Assembly (NCBI RefSeq): GCF_014646695.1
Contig: NZ_BMNT01000018.1
Coordinates: 111,068-175,067, forward strand
DNA: 64,000 nucleotides
Source: Sphaerisporangium melleum
GTDB taxonomy: Bacteria > Actinomycetota > Actinomycetes > Streptosporangiales > Streptosporangiaceae
Direction: 5' to 3'
The notes under the pieces were generated by a model that searched no databases, had not been told where the DNA came from, and saw only the letters and a list, made by a program, of their open reading frames with translations. Below are positions 35,162 through 43,481 of this stretch, in pieces. Position numbers and translations under genes: made by a program. Position 1 is the first letter of the stretch; each line of letters begins with the position of its first letter.

Positions 35162-36769
35162 TCAGTGGGAGCCGGAGAGTTCGACCTCGTGGACCCGGGG
35201 GTCGCCCTCGTCGGCGAAGTACTCCGACGGGCGGGTGGCGTCCCGGCCGTCGGCCACCTTGGCCGCGCGGGCGATGAGCGTGCCGGCGACCGCCACCACG
35301 ACGTTGACCAGCAGCGCCAGGAATCCCGCGTAGATCGTGATCTTGGTGTCCAGACCGAGCTTGGCCAGCGGGAAGGCCGAGCCGCCGAAATGGGCGTGGT
35401 TGATGGCCGGGTTGGCGATGTTGTAGAGCATCACCATGCCGGCGGTCATGCCCGCGGCCCAGCCGGCGATCAGGCCGGCCCGGTGGAACCACCGGGTGTA
35501 CAGGCCGAGGGCGACCGAGGGCAGGGTCTGCAGGATGATCACGCCGCCGATGAGCTGCAGGTCGATGGAGAACTGCGGGTCGATCAGCAGGATGACCAGC
35601 ACCGCGCCGACCTTCACCACCAGCGAGGCGATCTTGCTGACCGCGGCCTCCTGGGCGTCGGTGGCGTCCCGCTTGATGAACTCCTTGTACACGTTCCGGG
35701 TGAACAGGTTGGCCGCCGCGATGGACATGATGGCCGCCGGGACCAGCGCGCCGATGCCGATGGCGGCGTAGGCCACGCCGGCGAACCAGTCGGGGAACAT
35801 CTGGTCGAACAGTTGCGGCACCACCGTGTTCGCGTCGGCCTTGCCGTTCGCGGTGATCGGCTTGATGCCCGCGGCGATGGCCATGTAGCCGAGCAGCGCG
35901 ATCAGGCCGAGCAGCAGGCTGTAGGCGGGCAGCGCCGCCATGTTCCGCTTGATCACGCCGCGGTTGCGCGCCGCCAGCACGCCGGTGACGCTGTGCGGGT
36001 ACAGGAACAGCGCCATCGCCGAGCCGAGGGCGAGCGTGACGTACTGGAGCTGGTTGCCGGCGTTGAGCAGGTACCCGTCGCCCGGCGCCGGAGTGGCCTC
36101 GAACTTCTCCTTGGCCGCGCCGAACACCGACTCCCAGCCGCCCAGCCTCGCCGGGATGTAGATGATGGCCACCAGGATCACCACGTAGATGAGGGTGTCC
36201 TTGACGAACGCGATCAGCGCGGGCGCGCGCAACCCGGACTGATAGGTGTAGGCCGCCAGGATCGCGAAGGCGATGATCAGCGGCAGGTCGCCGGTGACGC
36301 CCATGGTCTTCAGCACGGCCTCGATGCCCACGAGCTGCAGGGCGATGTACGGCATGGTCGCGACCAGGCCGGTGATCGCGATCAGCAGCGCCAGGGTGGG
36401 CGAGCCGAACCGGGCGCGTACGAAGTCGGCGGGGGTGACCATCCCGTGCACGTGCGCGACCGACCACAGCCGGATCAGCACCAGGAACACCAGGGGGTAG
36501 GTCACGATCGTGTACGGCAGGGCGAAGAAGCCGGTGGCGCCCGCGCCGAACAGCAGGGCGGGCACGGCCACGAAGGTGTAGGCGGTGTAGAGGTCGCCGC
36601 CGACCAGGAACCAGGTGACCCACGAGCCGAATTTGCGGCCGCCGAGCCCCCACTCGTCAAGGCTCGCCAGGTTGTCGGGACGGCGCCATCGGGCCGCGAC
36701 GAAACCCATGCCGCTCACGGCGAGGAACAGGAGGGTGAAGACGACGATCTCGGTGATGTGCTCGCTCAT
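35162..36769 (-). CDS. Sodium:solute symporter, monocarboxylate permease (MctP) type
   Basis: A 535-residue inner-membrane carrier of the SSS family with about 13 hydrophobic segments. Landmarks are EWGLGGRKFGSWVTWFLVGGDLYTAYTF near the start, YPHSVTGVLAARNRGVIKRN near 245, and ALVPAAIMSIAAANLFTRNVY. These match MctP-type uptake systems for lactate, pyruvate, acetate or propionate. Its ATG overlaps the stop of the small DUF3311 gene (ATGA, 36769-36766), a pairing conserved in the family. Confidence 0.88.
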   Translation of the reverse strand: MSEHITEIVVFTLLFLAVSGMGFVAARWRRPDNLASLDEWGLGGRKFGSWVTWFLVGGDLYTAYTFVAVPALLFGAGATGFFALPYTIVTYPLVFLVLIRLWSVAHVHGMVTPADFVRARFGSPTLALLIAITGLVATMPYIALQLVGIEAVLKTMGVTGDLPLIIAFAILAAYTYQSGLRAPALIAFVKDTLIYVVILVAIIYIPARLGGWESVFGAAKEKFEATPAPGDGYLLNAGNQLQYVTLALGSAMALFLYPHSVTGVLAARNRGVIKRNMAALPAYSLLLGLIALLGYMAIAAGIKPITANGKADANTVVPQLFDQMFPDWFAGVAYAAIGIGALVPAAIMSIAAANLFTRNVYKEFIKRDATDAQEAAVSKIASLVVKVGAVLVILLIDPQFSIDLQLIGGVIILQTLPSVALGLYTRWFHRAGLIAGWAAGMTAGMVMLYNIANPAINHAHFGGSAFPLAKLGLDTKITIYAGFLALLVNVVVAVAGTLIARAAKVADGRDATRPSEYFADEGDPRVHEVELSGSH

Positions 36770-36996
36770 CGCCCGCTCCTCTTCCGGCCCATGCGGTACA
36801 CGATCGTCGTCGTGGCGACGCCGAGGATGATGAAGGCGAGCTGGAGCCAGTAGAACAACGGGAAGCCGAATAGCCGCGGTTCGTCGGCGTTGTAGAGCGG
36901 CGTGATCAGCGGGATCACGATGGGGACGAGCAGCAGCCAGTTCCACGGACTGCGGTCGCGGCGGGCCGGGTCCTGCTCGCTTGGTGGCGTGGTCAA
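36766..36996 (-). CDS. DUF3311 small membrane subunit of the symporter
   Basis: A 76-residue protein with two transmembrane helices (WNWLLLVPIVIPLITPLY and FPLFYWLQLAFIILGVATTTIVY), matching DUF3311. I place the start at TTG 36996 because AGGAGGAG (37008-37001) sits four bases upstream; the longer open frame to 37104 lacks any such signal. It is coupled to the SSS symporter by ATGA and probably assists its assembly or activity. Confidence 0.8.
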   Translation of the reverse strand: MTTPPSEQDPARRDRSPWNWLLLVPIVIPLITPLYNADEPRLFGFPLFYWLQLAFIILGVATTTIVYRMGRKRSGR

Positions 36997-37421
36997 CGCG
37001 CTCCTCCTAGGGAGAAGTGGGAAGCGTCCGGTGGCCGGCCCCGGGTGGAGCCGGTCATCAGGTCGTCCGGAAGCGTAAGTTCGCGAGCGGCCGGGGCGGC
37101 TCACGAATCGCCGAACGGACCTGTTGGCGCGCCGAATGGTGACTGCGAGTCAGGAGGGCCGTCGAGCGGTGGGTTCCGGGACTGGATGGACGGCAGGGAA
37201 ATGACCGAAATGCAGGTCAAGATGGCAAGACATCCCTGTGTGTCACCGATGGTAGTTCACCGGGTACATGTCCGATCGCCCGCGCCGGAGCGCCCTGCCC
37301 GCCCGGTGGTCCGCACCGGGCGCGGAGCGACGGCCTCGCCGCGAAGCCCGGGCGTACCTCCGGGGGACGCCGGCATCATCGAAGGTGGAGCGGGTCAGGG
37401 CCCCGGCCGGTCGCGCCGCCG
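36997..37421. other. Intergenic region upstream of the symporter operon
   Basis: 425 bases without a supported gene. It must contain the promoter of the DUF3311-symporter operon, but I see no -35/-10 pair with good spacing and no operator-like palindrome. Confidence 0.4.
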
Positions 37422-39017
37422 TCAGAGGGGGACGTGCGGGAGCAGGACCGCCGACGGGTGCGCGGGGTCATGGAAGATCTCCTGGTCGGCGACGACCCCG
37501 GTGCGGCCGGTGCCCAGCGGCTCGCCCGTGCCGAGGTTGCGGGCCAGCCGGGGGTAGGCCCCGCCGGCCACCTGCACCCGGATGCGATGGCCTCGCGCGA
37601 ACCGGTGGGCGATCGGCCACAGGTCGACCTCCACCCGGCGGACGCCCTCGGCGTCCGCGGGCGGTGCGCCGGGCACCAGGCGGCGCACGCCCTCGCAGAC
37701 GTTGAGCGAGGCGCCGTCGGGGTGGACGTCGCAGATCCGGACCACCACGTCGGTGTGCTCGGTCGTGGAACGCAGGTAGATCTCCGCCGACACCGGGCCG
37801 ATCAGGTCCACGTCCTCGGCCAGCGTCTCGCCGGTGTACACCAGCACGTCCGAGCGGGCCTCCAGTCGCCGGTTGTCGCGGGGGCCGGAGTCGCCGAGCA
37901 GGGTCGGCCCGCCGACCACCGGCGTCGGCCGGGCCGGGTCGTAGCGGTAGCGGTCGGGACCGGCGCCCTCGGCGGGGTTGGCCGGCGCCAGCGCGAACCC
38001 CGGCTGCAGGTGCCAGCGCCGCCTGCGCATGCCGGGCACCGGCCAGTCGGGGTAGTCGCGCCACTCGCCCGCGCCGGTGACGTACACCCGCACCGGGTGG
38101 GTGCGCAGGCCTGAGGTGTCGCCGAGCAGGTGGGCGCGGAACCAGGCCAGCGCGTCGAGGTTGGCGATGCGCCCGTGCCGCACGTCGGCGTGGTGCCAGG
38201 GGCCGATGGTGAGGTACGGCCGGCGTCCGGCGGCGCGCATCGCCGCGTAGTCCTTCAGCTGCCAGGGCAGGAAGACGTCGTACCAGCCGCCGGTCATCGT
38301 GACCGCCGCGTCGACCTCGCCGACGGTGCCCGAGTAGTCGCGCTTCTTCCAGAACGGCACGGCGGGGTCGGCGTGGTGGGTGAGCACATCCTGGAAGAAC
38401 GGCAGATGCCGGCCGGCGGCGAGCGTGTCCAGCTCGCCGAGCGGGCGCCCCGACAGCACGGCCCGCTGGGTGCGGCGCGGGGCGAAGAACACCGCCGCGC
38501 CGCTGAGCGGCCCGGACATCATCGACGTCAGCGTGCTCCAGCTCAGCGTGGCCTCCAGCGCGAACGAGCCGCCGACGTAGGCGGCGTCGCGGAACTGCGA
38601 GGCGGTCACCTGGGTGGCCATGGCCTTCAGGTCGGGCCCGGCGTACGGGGCGATGGCCCACTGGGCGTACCCCAGGTAGCTCGGCCCGTGCATGGCGAAG
38701 CTGCCGCCGTACCAGGGCTGGGCGCGCAGCCACTCGACCGTCGCCAGGCCGTCGTCCTGCTCGTCCAGCGGCGACGGCTCACCGCCCGAGCCGAACCCGC
38801 CCCGGCAGCTCTGCAGGATCACCTGGAAGCCCTGACGGGCGAAGGCGCGGCCGTAGGCGTAGCCGAACAGCCCGCGCCGGCCGTACGGCGAGCGGATCAG
38901 GATGGTCGGCGGGCTGCTCGCGCCGATCGGGACGTACCGGTCGGCGAGCAGCAGGACGCCGTCGGCCATCGGGACCCGCAGGTCCCGGTGCACCGTCACC
39001 CGGTACGTCCTGCCCAT
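37422..39017 (-). CDS. CocE/NonD-type hydrolase (peptidase S15 family)
   Basis: A 531-residue alpha/beta-hydrolase of the X-Pro dipeptidyl-peptidase/cocaine-esterase family. The order is MADGVLLLADRYVP at the start, nucleophile Ser in GPSYLGYAQW, acid in GGWYDVFLPWQ, His in IGPWHHAD, and a C-terminal jelly-roll domain (LIGPVSAEIYLRSTTEHTDVVVRI). There is no signal peptide, so it is probably cytosolic. AGAGGAG precedes the ATG. Family members cleave esters, amides or acyl-amino-acid bonds; the substrate is not predictable. A perfect palindrome upstream suggests repression. Confidence 0.88.
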   Translation of the reverse strand: MGRTYRVTVHRDLRVPMADGVLLLADRYVPIGASSPPTILIRSPYGRRGLFGYAYGRAFARQGFQVILQSCRGGFGSGGEPSPLDEQDDGLATVEWLRAQPWYGGSFAMHGPSYLGYAQWAIAPYAGPDLKAMATQVTASQFRDAAYVGGSFALEATLSWSTLTSMMSGPLSGAAVFFAPRRTQRAVLSGRPLGELDTLAAGRHLPFFQDVLTHHADPAVPFWKKRDYSGTVGEVDAAVTMTGGWYDVFLPWQLKDYAAMRAAGRRPYLTIGPWHHADVRHGRIANLDALAWFRAHLLGDTSGLRTHPVRVYVTGAGEWRDYPDWPVPGMRRRRWHLQPGFALAPANPAEGAGPDRYRYDPARPTPVVGGPTLLGDSGPRDNRRLEARSDVLVYTGETLAEDVDLIGPVSAEIYLRSTTEHTDVVVRICDVHPDGASLNVCEGVRRLVPGAPPADAEGVRRVEVDLWPIAHRFARGHRIRVQVAGGAYPRLARNLGTGEPLGTGRTGVVADQEIFHDPAHPSAVLLPHVPL

Positions 39018-39062
39018 GCGCGCTCCTCTCGGGGAGATGTACCCCGCGACATGTAAGCGGCG

Positions 39063-39080
39063 TGTTACTTGCTAGTAACA
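39063..39080. promoter_or_regulatory. Perfect palindromic operator upstream of the S15 hydrolase
   Basis: TGTTACT-TGCT-AGTAACA, two perfect 7-bp arms around four bases, lies 46 bp upstream of the hydrolase ATG in a local AT-rich patch that also holds TATTAT on the hydrolase strand. This shape is common for TetR-family sites near lipid-metabolism genes; the regulator is not identified. Confidence 0.8.
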
Positions 39081-39197
39081 TAATAGTGCTATATGGGACA
39101 GAAGCGCTGTTACCCACATCACCCCGCCGCCGGCCCGCGGCGCGCCCACATCCCCGAACGGCTGGCGGCCGGCCTGCGCTGCCGCTAGCATTCCCCC

Positions 39198-39239
39198 ATG
39201 CGAACCATTTCACCTGCGCAGTGGTGGCGCCGCTTCTAG
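39198..39239 (+). CDS. trpL: trp leader peptide with tandem Trp codons
   Basis: A 13-codon open frame, MRTISPAQWWRRF, with two adjacent Trp codons at 39222-39227. TAGCAT (39186-39191) lies six bases before the ATG, so the leader mRNA is probably leaderless. The peptide is followed by the three alternative RNA pairings of a classical attenuator before the anthranilate synthase gene. Ribosome stalling at the Trp codons when charged tRNA-Trp is scarce should favour read-through. Confidence 0.88.
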   Translation: MRTISPAQWWRRF

Positions 39240-39293
39240 GCGGCGCGTGTTTCGCATTTCACCGACGGCCGCCCCGGGAAGAGGCGGCCTTTC
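39227..39293 (+). promoter_or_regulatory. Tryptophan attenuator (pause, antiterminator and terminator hairpins)
   Basis: Segment 1 GCGCCGC (39227-39233) pairs with segment 2 GCGGCGC (39240-39246). Segment 2 GGCGGC (39239-39244) pairs instead with segment 3 GCCGCC (39268-39273). Segment 3 GGCCGCC (39267-39273) pairs with segment 4 GGCGGCC (39283-39289), followed by TTT, forming the terminator. Segment 1 overlaps the second Trp codon, as a stalling switch requires. Confidence 0.88.
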
Positions 39294-39339
39294 CCATTGC
39301 CCGCCCGGGGCCATTGAAGATCCAGAAGGGCGAGGCAAG

Positions 39340-41472
39340 GTGGACACCAGGGGCTATACCACTGCAGGCGGCATCGAGGTCGAGGTCGCGACCGCCGATG
39401 TTCCGGAATCGGTGCTGGAGGAGGTCGTCTCCTCGCTGAGCGAGCGCCGCGGCGGCGTGCTCTCCTCGGGCATGGAGTACCCCGGCCGATACAGCCGCTG
39501 GCACCTGGCCTACGTCGACCCCGTGCTGGAGATCGTCGCCCGCGGGCGCCGCATCTCGGCGCGCGCCCTGAACGACCGCGGCCGGGTCGTGCTCCCCGCC
39601 GTCGCCAGTTGCCTGCTGGCCGCCGGCAAGACCACCACCGAGCCGACCCTCGACCACGTCGAGGTGCACGTCCCCGAGTCCGAGGACATCCTGCCCGAGG
39701 AGATGCGCAGCCGCCGCCCCACGGTGTTCACCGCGATCCGCGAGGTGATCGCCGCCTTCGCGGGCGACGACGAGCACCTCGGGCTGTACGGCGCCTTCGG
39801 CTACGACCTCGCCTTCCAGTTCGAGCCGATCCGCCAGGCGCTCGAACGCGCCGCCGACCAGCGCGACCTGGTGCTGCACCTGCCCGACCGGGTCATGGTG
39901 ATCGACCGCAAGCGCGAGACCAGCCGCGAGTACCTCTACGAGTTCACCGTCGACGGCGTCTCCACCCGGGGCCTGCCCCGCGCCGGCGAGACGCTGCCGC
40001 TGCCGCCCGCCCCGGCGGCCCTGCCGCCCGACCCGCGGCAGGGCGACTACGCGGTCGTCGTCGAGGCCGCCAAGCAGCGGTTCCGCCGCGGCGACCTGTT
40101 CGAGGTGGTCCCCGGCCAGGTCTTCCACGCCCCCTGCCCCGACCCCGCCGCGTTCTACCGGTCCTTGCGGCTGAGCAACCCCGCCCCGTACGAGTTCCTG
40201 TTCAACCTGGGGGAGGGCGAGCACCTGGTCGGCGCCTCGCCCGAGATGTACGTCCGGGTGCAGGGCGAACGGGTCGAGACCTGCCCGATCTCCGGGACGA
40301 TCGCCCGGGGCACCAACCCCGTCGAGGACGCCGAGGCGATCCGCACCCTGCTCAGCTCGGTGAAGGAGGAGTCCGAGCTGACCATGTGCACCGACGTCGA
40401 CCGCAACGACAAGTCCCGCATCTGCGTCCCCGGCACCGTCCAGGTCATCGGCCGCCGCCAGATCGAGATGTACTCCCGGCTGATCCACACCGTCGACCAC
40501 ATCGAGGGCCGCCTGCGCCCGGAGTTCGACGCGCTGGACGCCTTCCTCACCCACATGTGGGCCGTCACCGTCACCGGCGCGCCCAAGACCTGGGCGATGC
40601 AGTTCATCGAGGACCACGAGGCCACCGCCCGCCGCTGGTACGGCGGCGCCGTCGGCTACCTCGGCTTCGACGGGTCGATGAACACCGGCCTCACCCTGCG
40701 CACCGCGCAGATCCGCGACGGCGTGGCCACCGTCCGCGCGGGCGCGACACTGCTGTTCGACTCCGACTCCGCCGCCGAGGAGCGCGAGACCGAGCTGAAG
40801 GCGAGCGCCCTGCTCGGGGCGCTGGCCGCCGCCGGCTCCGCGCAGGCCCGCCCGGCCGCCCCGCGCCCGGCCGGGCGGGCCGGCGACGGCATGAAGGTCC
40901 TGCTGGTGGACCACGAGGACTCCTTCGTCAACACCCTGGCCGACTACTTCCGCCAGCACGGCGCCGACGTCGTCACGCTGCGCCACGGGTTCCCGCTGGC
41001 GATGCTGGAGGAGATCGGCCCCGACCTGGTGGTGCTCTCGCCCGGCCCCGGCTGGCCCACCGACTTCGGCTGCGCGGCGCTGATCGACGCGCTGTACGCC
41101 CGCGACCTGCCCGTGTTCGGTGTGTGCCTCGGGCTGCAGGCCATGGTCGAGCAGGCGGGCGGCACCCTGTCGCTGCTGGACCATCCCGAGCACGGCAAGC
41201 GGGGACGGGTGGCCCGCGTCGGCGACAGCGCCCTGCTCGACGGCCTCCCCGAGGAGTTCACCGCCGCCCGCTACCACTCGCTGCACGCCAAGCGGCCGGG
41301 GGTCACCGGGTTCGAGGTCACCGCGCTCACCCCCGACGGCGCCGTCATGGCCATCGAGGACGCCGCCAACCGGCGCTTCGCGGTCCAGTTCCACCCCGAG
41401 TCGATCCTCACCGCGGAAGGCGGCGCAGGCGCCCGCGTCGTGGCCAACGTCCTGCGGCTGTGCCGCCGCTGA
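39340..41472 (+). CDS. trpE(G): Fused anthranilate synthase TrpE-TrpG
   Basis: A 710-residue cytosolic enzyme converting chorismate and glutamine to anthranilate, the first step of tryptophan synthesis. Residues 1-505 are the TrpE chorismate-binding part (for example CPISGTIARG, VKEESELTMCTDVDRNDKSR, TVTGAPKTWAMQFIE). A short linker leads to the glutamine amidotransferase domain from residue 518 (MKVLLVDHEDSFVNTL), with nucleophile Cys596 in GVCLGLQA and the His in QFHPES. The start is GTG at 39340 behind GAAGGG. No other trp gene is adjacent. In streptomycetes such fusions serve either Trp synthesis or antibiotic pathways; the attenuator favours tryptophan supply. Confidence 0.94.
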   Translation: MDTRGYTTAGGIEVEVATADVPESVLEEVVSSLSERRGGVLSSGMEYPGRYSRWHLAYVDPVLEIVARGRRISARALNDRGRVVLPAVASCLLAAGKTTTEPTLDHVEVHVPESEDILPEEMRSRRPTVFTAIREVIAAFAGDDEHLGLYGAFGYDLAFQFEPIRQALERAADQRDLVLHLPDRVMVIDRKRETSREYLYEFTVDGVSTRGLPRAGETLPLPPAPAALPPDPRQGDYAVVVEAAKQRFRRGDLFEVVPGQVFHAPCPDPAAFYRSLRLSNPAPYEFLFNLGEGEHLVGASPEMYVRVQGERVETCPISGTIARGTNPVEDAEAIRTLLSSVKEESELTMCTDVDRNDKSRICVPGTVQVIGRRQIEMYSRLIHTVDHIEGRLRPEFDALDAFLTHMWAVTVTGAPKTWAMQFIEDHEATARRWYGGAVGYLGFDGSMNTGLTLRTAQIRDGVATVRAGATLLFDSDSAAEERETELKASALLGALAAAGSAQARPAAPRPAGRAGDGMKVLLVDHEDSFVNTLADYFRQHGADVVTLRHGFPLAMLEEIGPDLVVLSPGPGWPTDFGCAALIDALYARDLPVFGVCLGLQAMVEQAGGTLSLLDHPEHGKRGRVARVGDSALLDGLPEEFTAARYHSLHAKRPGVTGFEVTALTPDGAVMAIEDAANRRFAVQFHPESILTAEGGAGARVVANVLRLCRR

Positions 41473-41728
41473 GCCGGCCGCCGGCGCGGTGAACGGTCGC
41501 GGCTGTGCCGGGGTTGGGTAAAGAGCGGGCGATCCCGGCGCCGCCGCCCCGGCACGGCCGTAGAGTCCACAGGCGGCGCGGGCCGGGCGGCCGGGCGGGA
41601 GGCCACCCGGCCCGTTCCGGTGCCCCGCGCCCGCCGGTCCTGCCGCCGCATCTGGCGTTCATATCGGTATGGTGGAGATCGTCCGCTTCGGCGGCCCATG
41701 ACGATCGCGGCGGCCGATAATCGGCACG

Positions 41729-42664
41729 ATGGCTGCCATCGAGATCCGCAACCTGTCCAAGTCGTTCGGCGCCGTCCGGGCGGTGGAGGATGTGTCCTTC
41801 GCCGTGGAGGCGGGCGGCGTCACCGGCTTCCTCGGCCCGAACGGAGCCGGCAAGACCACCACGCTGCGCTGCCTGCTCGGCCTGGTCCGGCCCGACTCCG
41901 GCGAGGCGCTCGTCGGGGGCCGCAGGTACGCCGACCTGGCCGCCCCGCTGTCGGAGGTCGGCGCGGTGCTGGAGGCGACCAGCTTCCACCCCGGCCGCAC
42001 CGCCCGCGACCATCTGCGCGTCCTGTGCACCGCCGCCGGGCTGCCCGCCGCGCGGGCCGGCGAGGCGCTCGACCAGGTCGGCCTCGCCGACGTGGCCGGC
42101 AAGCGCGTCGCAGGGTTCTCCCTCGGCATGCGCCAGCGGCTGGCCCTGGCGACCGCGCTGCTCGGCCGGCCGAAGATCCTCATCCTGGACGAGCCGGCCA
42201 ACGGCCTGGACCCGGCCGGCATCCAGTGGCTGCGCGGCTTCCTGCGCCACCTCGCCGACGACCAGGGGTGCGCCGTGCTGGTCTCCAGCCACGTGCTGTC
42301 CGAGGTCGAGCAGACCGTGGACGAGGTGGTCATCATCGCCCGGGGCCGGATGATCCGCCAGGGCGCGGTGTCGGCGCTCACCACCGGCGGCGACCGCGGT
42401 GTCCGCGTCGCCGCCGCGCAGGCCGAGCGGCTGCGCCCCCGGCTGGAGGCCGCCGGCGCCACCGTCGAGACCGCCGGGCCCGGCGTGCTCCTGGTCCGCG
42501 GCGCGGCCCCCGAGACCGTCGGCCAGGCGGCGCTGGACGAGGGCGTCGTGCTGTCGGAACTGGTCAGGGAGCGCTCCGACCTCGAACAGGTCTTCCTGGA
42601 ACTCACCGGGGAGAGCGCCGCGCCCCCTGCCGCAGCCGAGACCATCCCGGGGGGAACGCCGTGA
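41729..42664 (+). CDS. ABC exporter ATPase subunit
   Basis: A 311-residue cytosolic ATPase of the ABC-2 exporter type. Walker A GPNGAGKTTT is near residue 36, the signature FSLGMRQRLALA near 132, Walker B ILILDEPANGLDP near 152, and the H-loop SSH near 187; all are intact. The C-terminal extension (RGVRVAAAQAERL to FLELTGES) is typical of drug or bacteriocin exporters. GATAAT (41716-41721) lies seven bases before the ATG with no binding site, suggesting a leaderless mRNA. Its TGA overlaps the permease GTG. Confidence 0.9.
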   Translation: MAAIEIRNLSKSFGAVRAVEDVSFAVEAGGVTGFLGPNGAGKTTTLRCLLGLVRPDSGEALVGGRRYADLAAPLSEVGAVLEATSFHPGRTARDHLRVLCTAAGLPAARAGEALDQVGLADVAGKRVAGFSLGMRQRLALATALLGRPKILILDEPANGLDPAGIQWLRGFLRHLADDQGCAVLVSSHVLSEVEQTVDEVVIIARGRMIRQGAVSALTTGGDRGVRVAAAQAERLRPRLEAAGATVETAGPGVLLVRGAAPETVGQAALDEGVVLSELVRERSDLEQVFLELTGESAAPPAAAETIPGGTP

Positions 42665-43413
42665 TCGGCCTGGTCCGCGCCGAACTGCAGAAGGTCTTCA
42701 CCACCCGCATGGTCTGGGGCATGCTCGCGCTGTCGCTCGGCTTCACCCTGATCGGCCTGGTCGTGCTCGGCGTCTTCGCCGGTCAGCAGGGCACCCCGCC
42801 GCTCACCGAGCCCGACGGCGCGCTCACCCTCTTCAGCCAGGCGGGCTCCGGGCTGGTGTTCTCCTTCGTGATCGGCACCCTGCTGATCACCGGCGAGTAC
42901 CGCTTCCAGACCATCACCCACACCTTCCTGGCCACCCCCCGCAGGGAACGCGTGGTCGCCGCCAAGCTCATCGCCTGCGCGGCGGTCGGCGCGATCTTCG
43001 GCCTGGCCGGCACGCTGCTGGCCTTCGCCGTCGGCGTCCCGGCGATCCTGATCAGGGGCGGCTCCCTGTCGGTGATCGGCGGCGACGTCGTGCGCCTGTG
43101 CGCCGGAGTGGTCGCCGCCATGGCCCTGTACACCATCCTCGGCCTCGCCCTGGGCTCGCTGCTGCGCAACCAGATCGCCGCCATCGTGATCGGCGTCGGC
43201 TGGGTGTACGTCCTGGAGAACCTGCTGGTCGTCCTGCTGCCCGGCGTCGGCAAGTGGCTGCCGGGCGGCGCCGCCCAGGCGGTCTACGGCCTCTCCTCGC
43301 CGATGGGCGGCGACTACCTGCCCGCCTGGGCGGGCGCCGCGCTGCTGCTCGGCTACGCGCTGCTGTTCGCCGCCATCGCCTCGGCCACCACCATCCGCCG
43401 CGACATCACCTGA
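42661..43413 (+). CDS. ABC-2 type exporter permease
   Basis: A 250-residue membrane protein with six predicted helices, beginning with the cytoplasmic LVRAELQKVFTTRMVWGML. It starts with GTG at 42661, overlapping the ATPase stop (GTGA). TGEYRFQTITHTFLATPRRERVVAAKL is typical of ABC-2 permeases that pair with such ATPases. With the preceding gene it forms a half-size exporter; the cargo is unknown. Confidence 0.88.
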   Translation: MIGLVRAELQKVFTTRMVWGMLALSLGFTLIGLVVLGVFAGQQGTPPLTEPDGALTLFSQAGSGLVFSFVIGTLLITGEYRFQTITHTFLATPRRERVVAAKLIACAAVGAIFGLAGTLLAFAVGVPAILIRGGSLSVIGGDVVRLCAGVVAAMALYTILGLALGSLLRNQIAAIVIGVGWVYVLENLLVVLLPGVGKWLPGGAAQAVYGLSSPMGGDYLPAWAGAALLLGYALLFAAIASATTIRRDIT

Positions 43414-43481
43414 CCCGCCTCGCCGGCCCGCCGCTGCACTACGATGTGGGCGGCCGAGGACCGAGGGGAAGGCGGGCGCGG

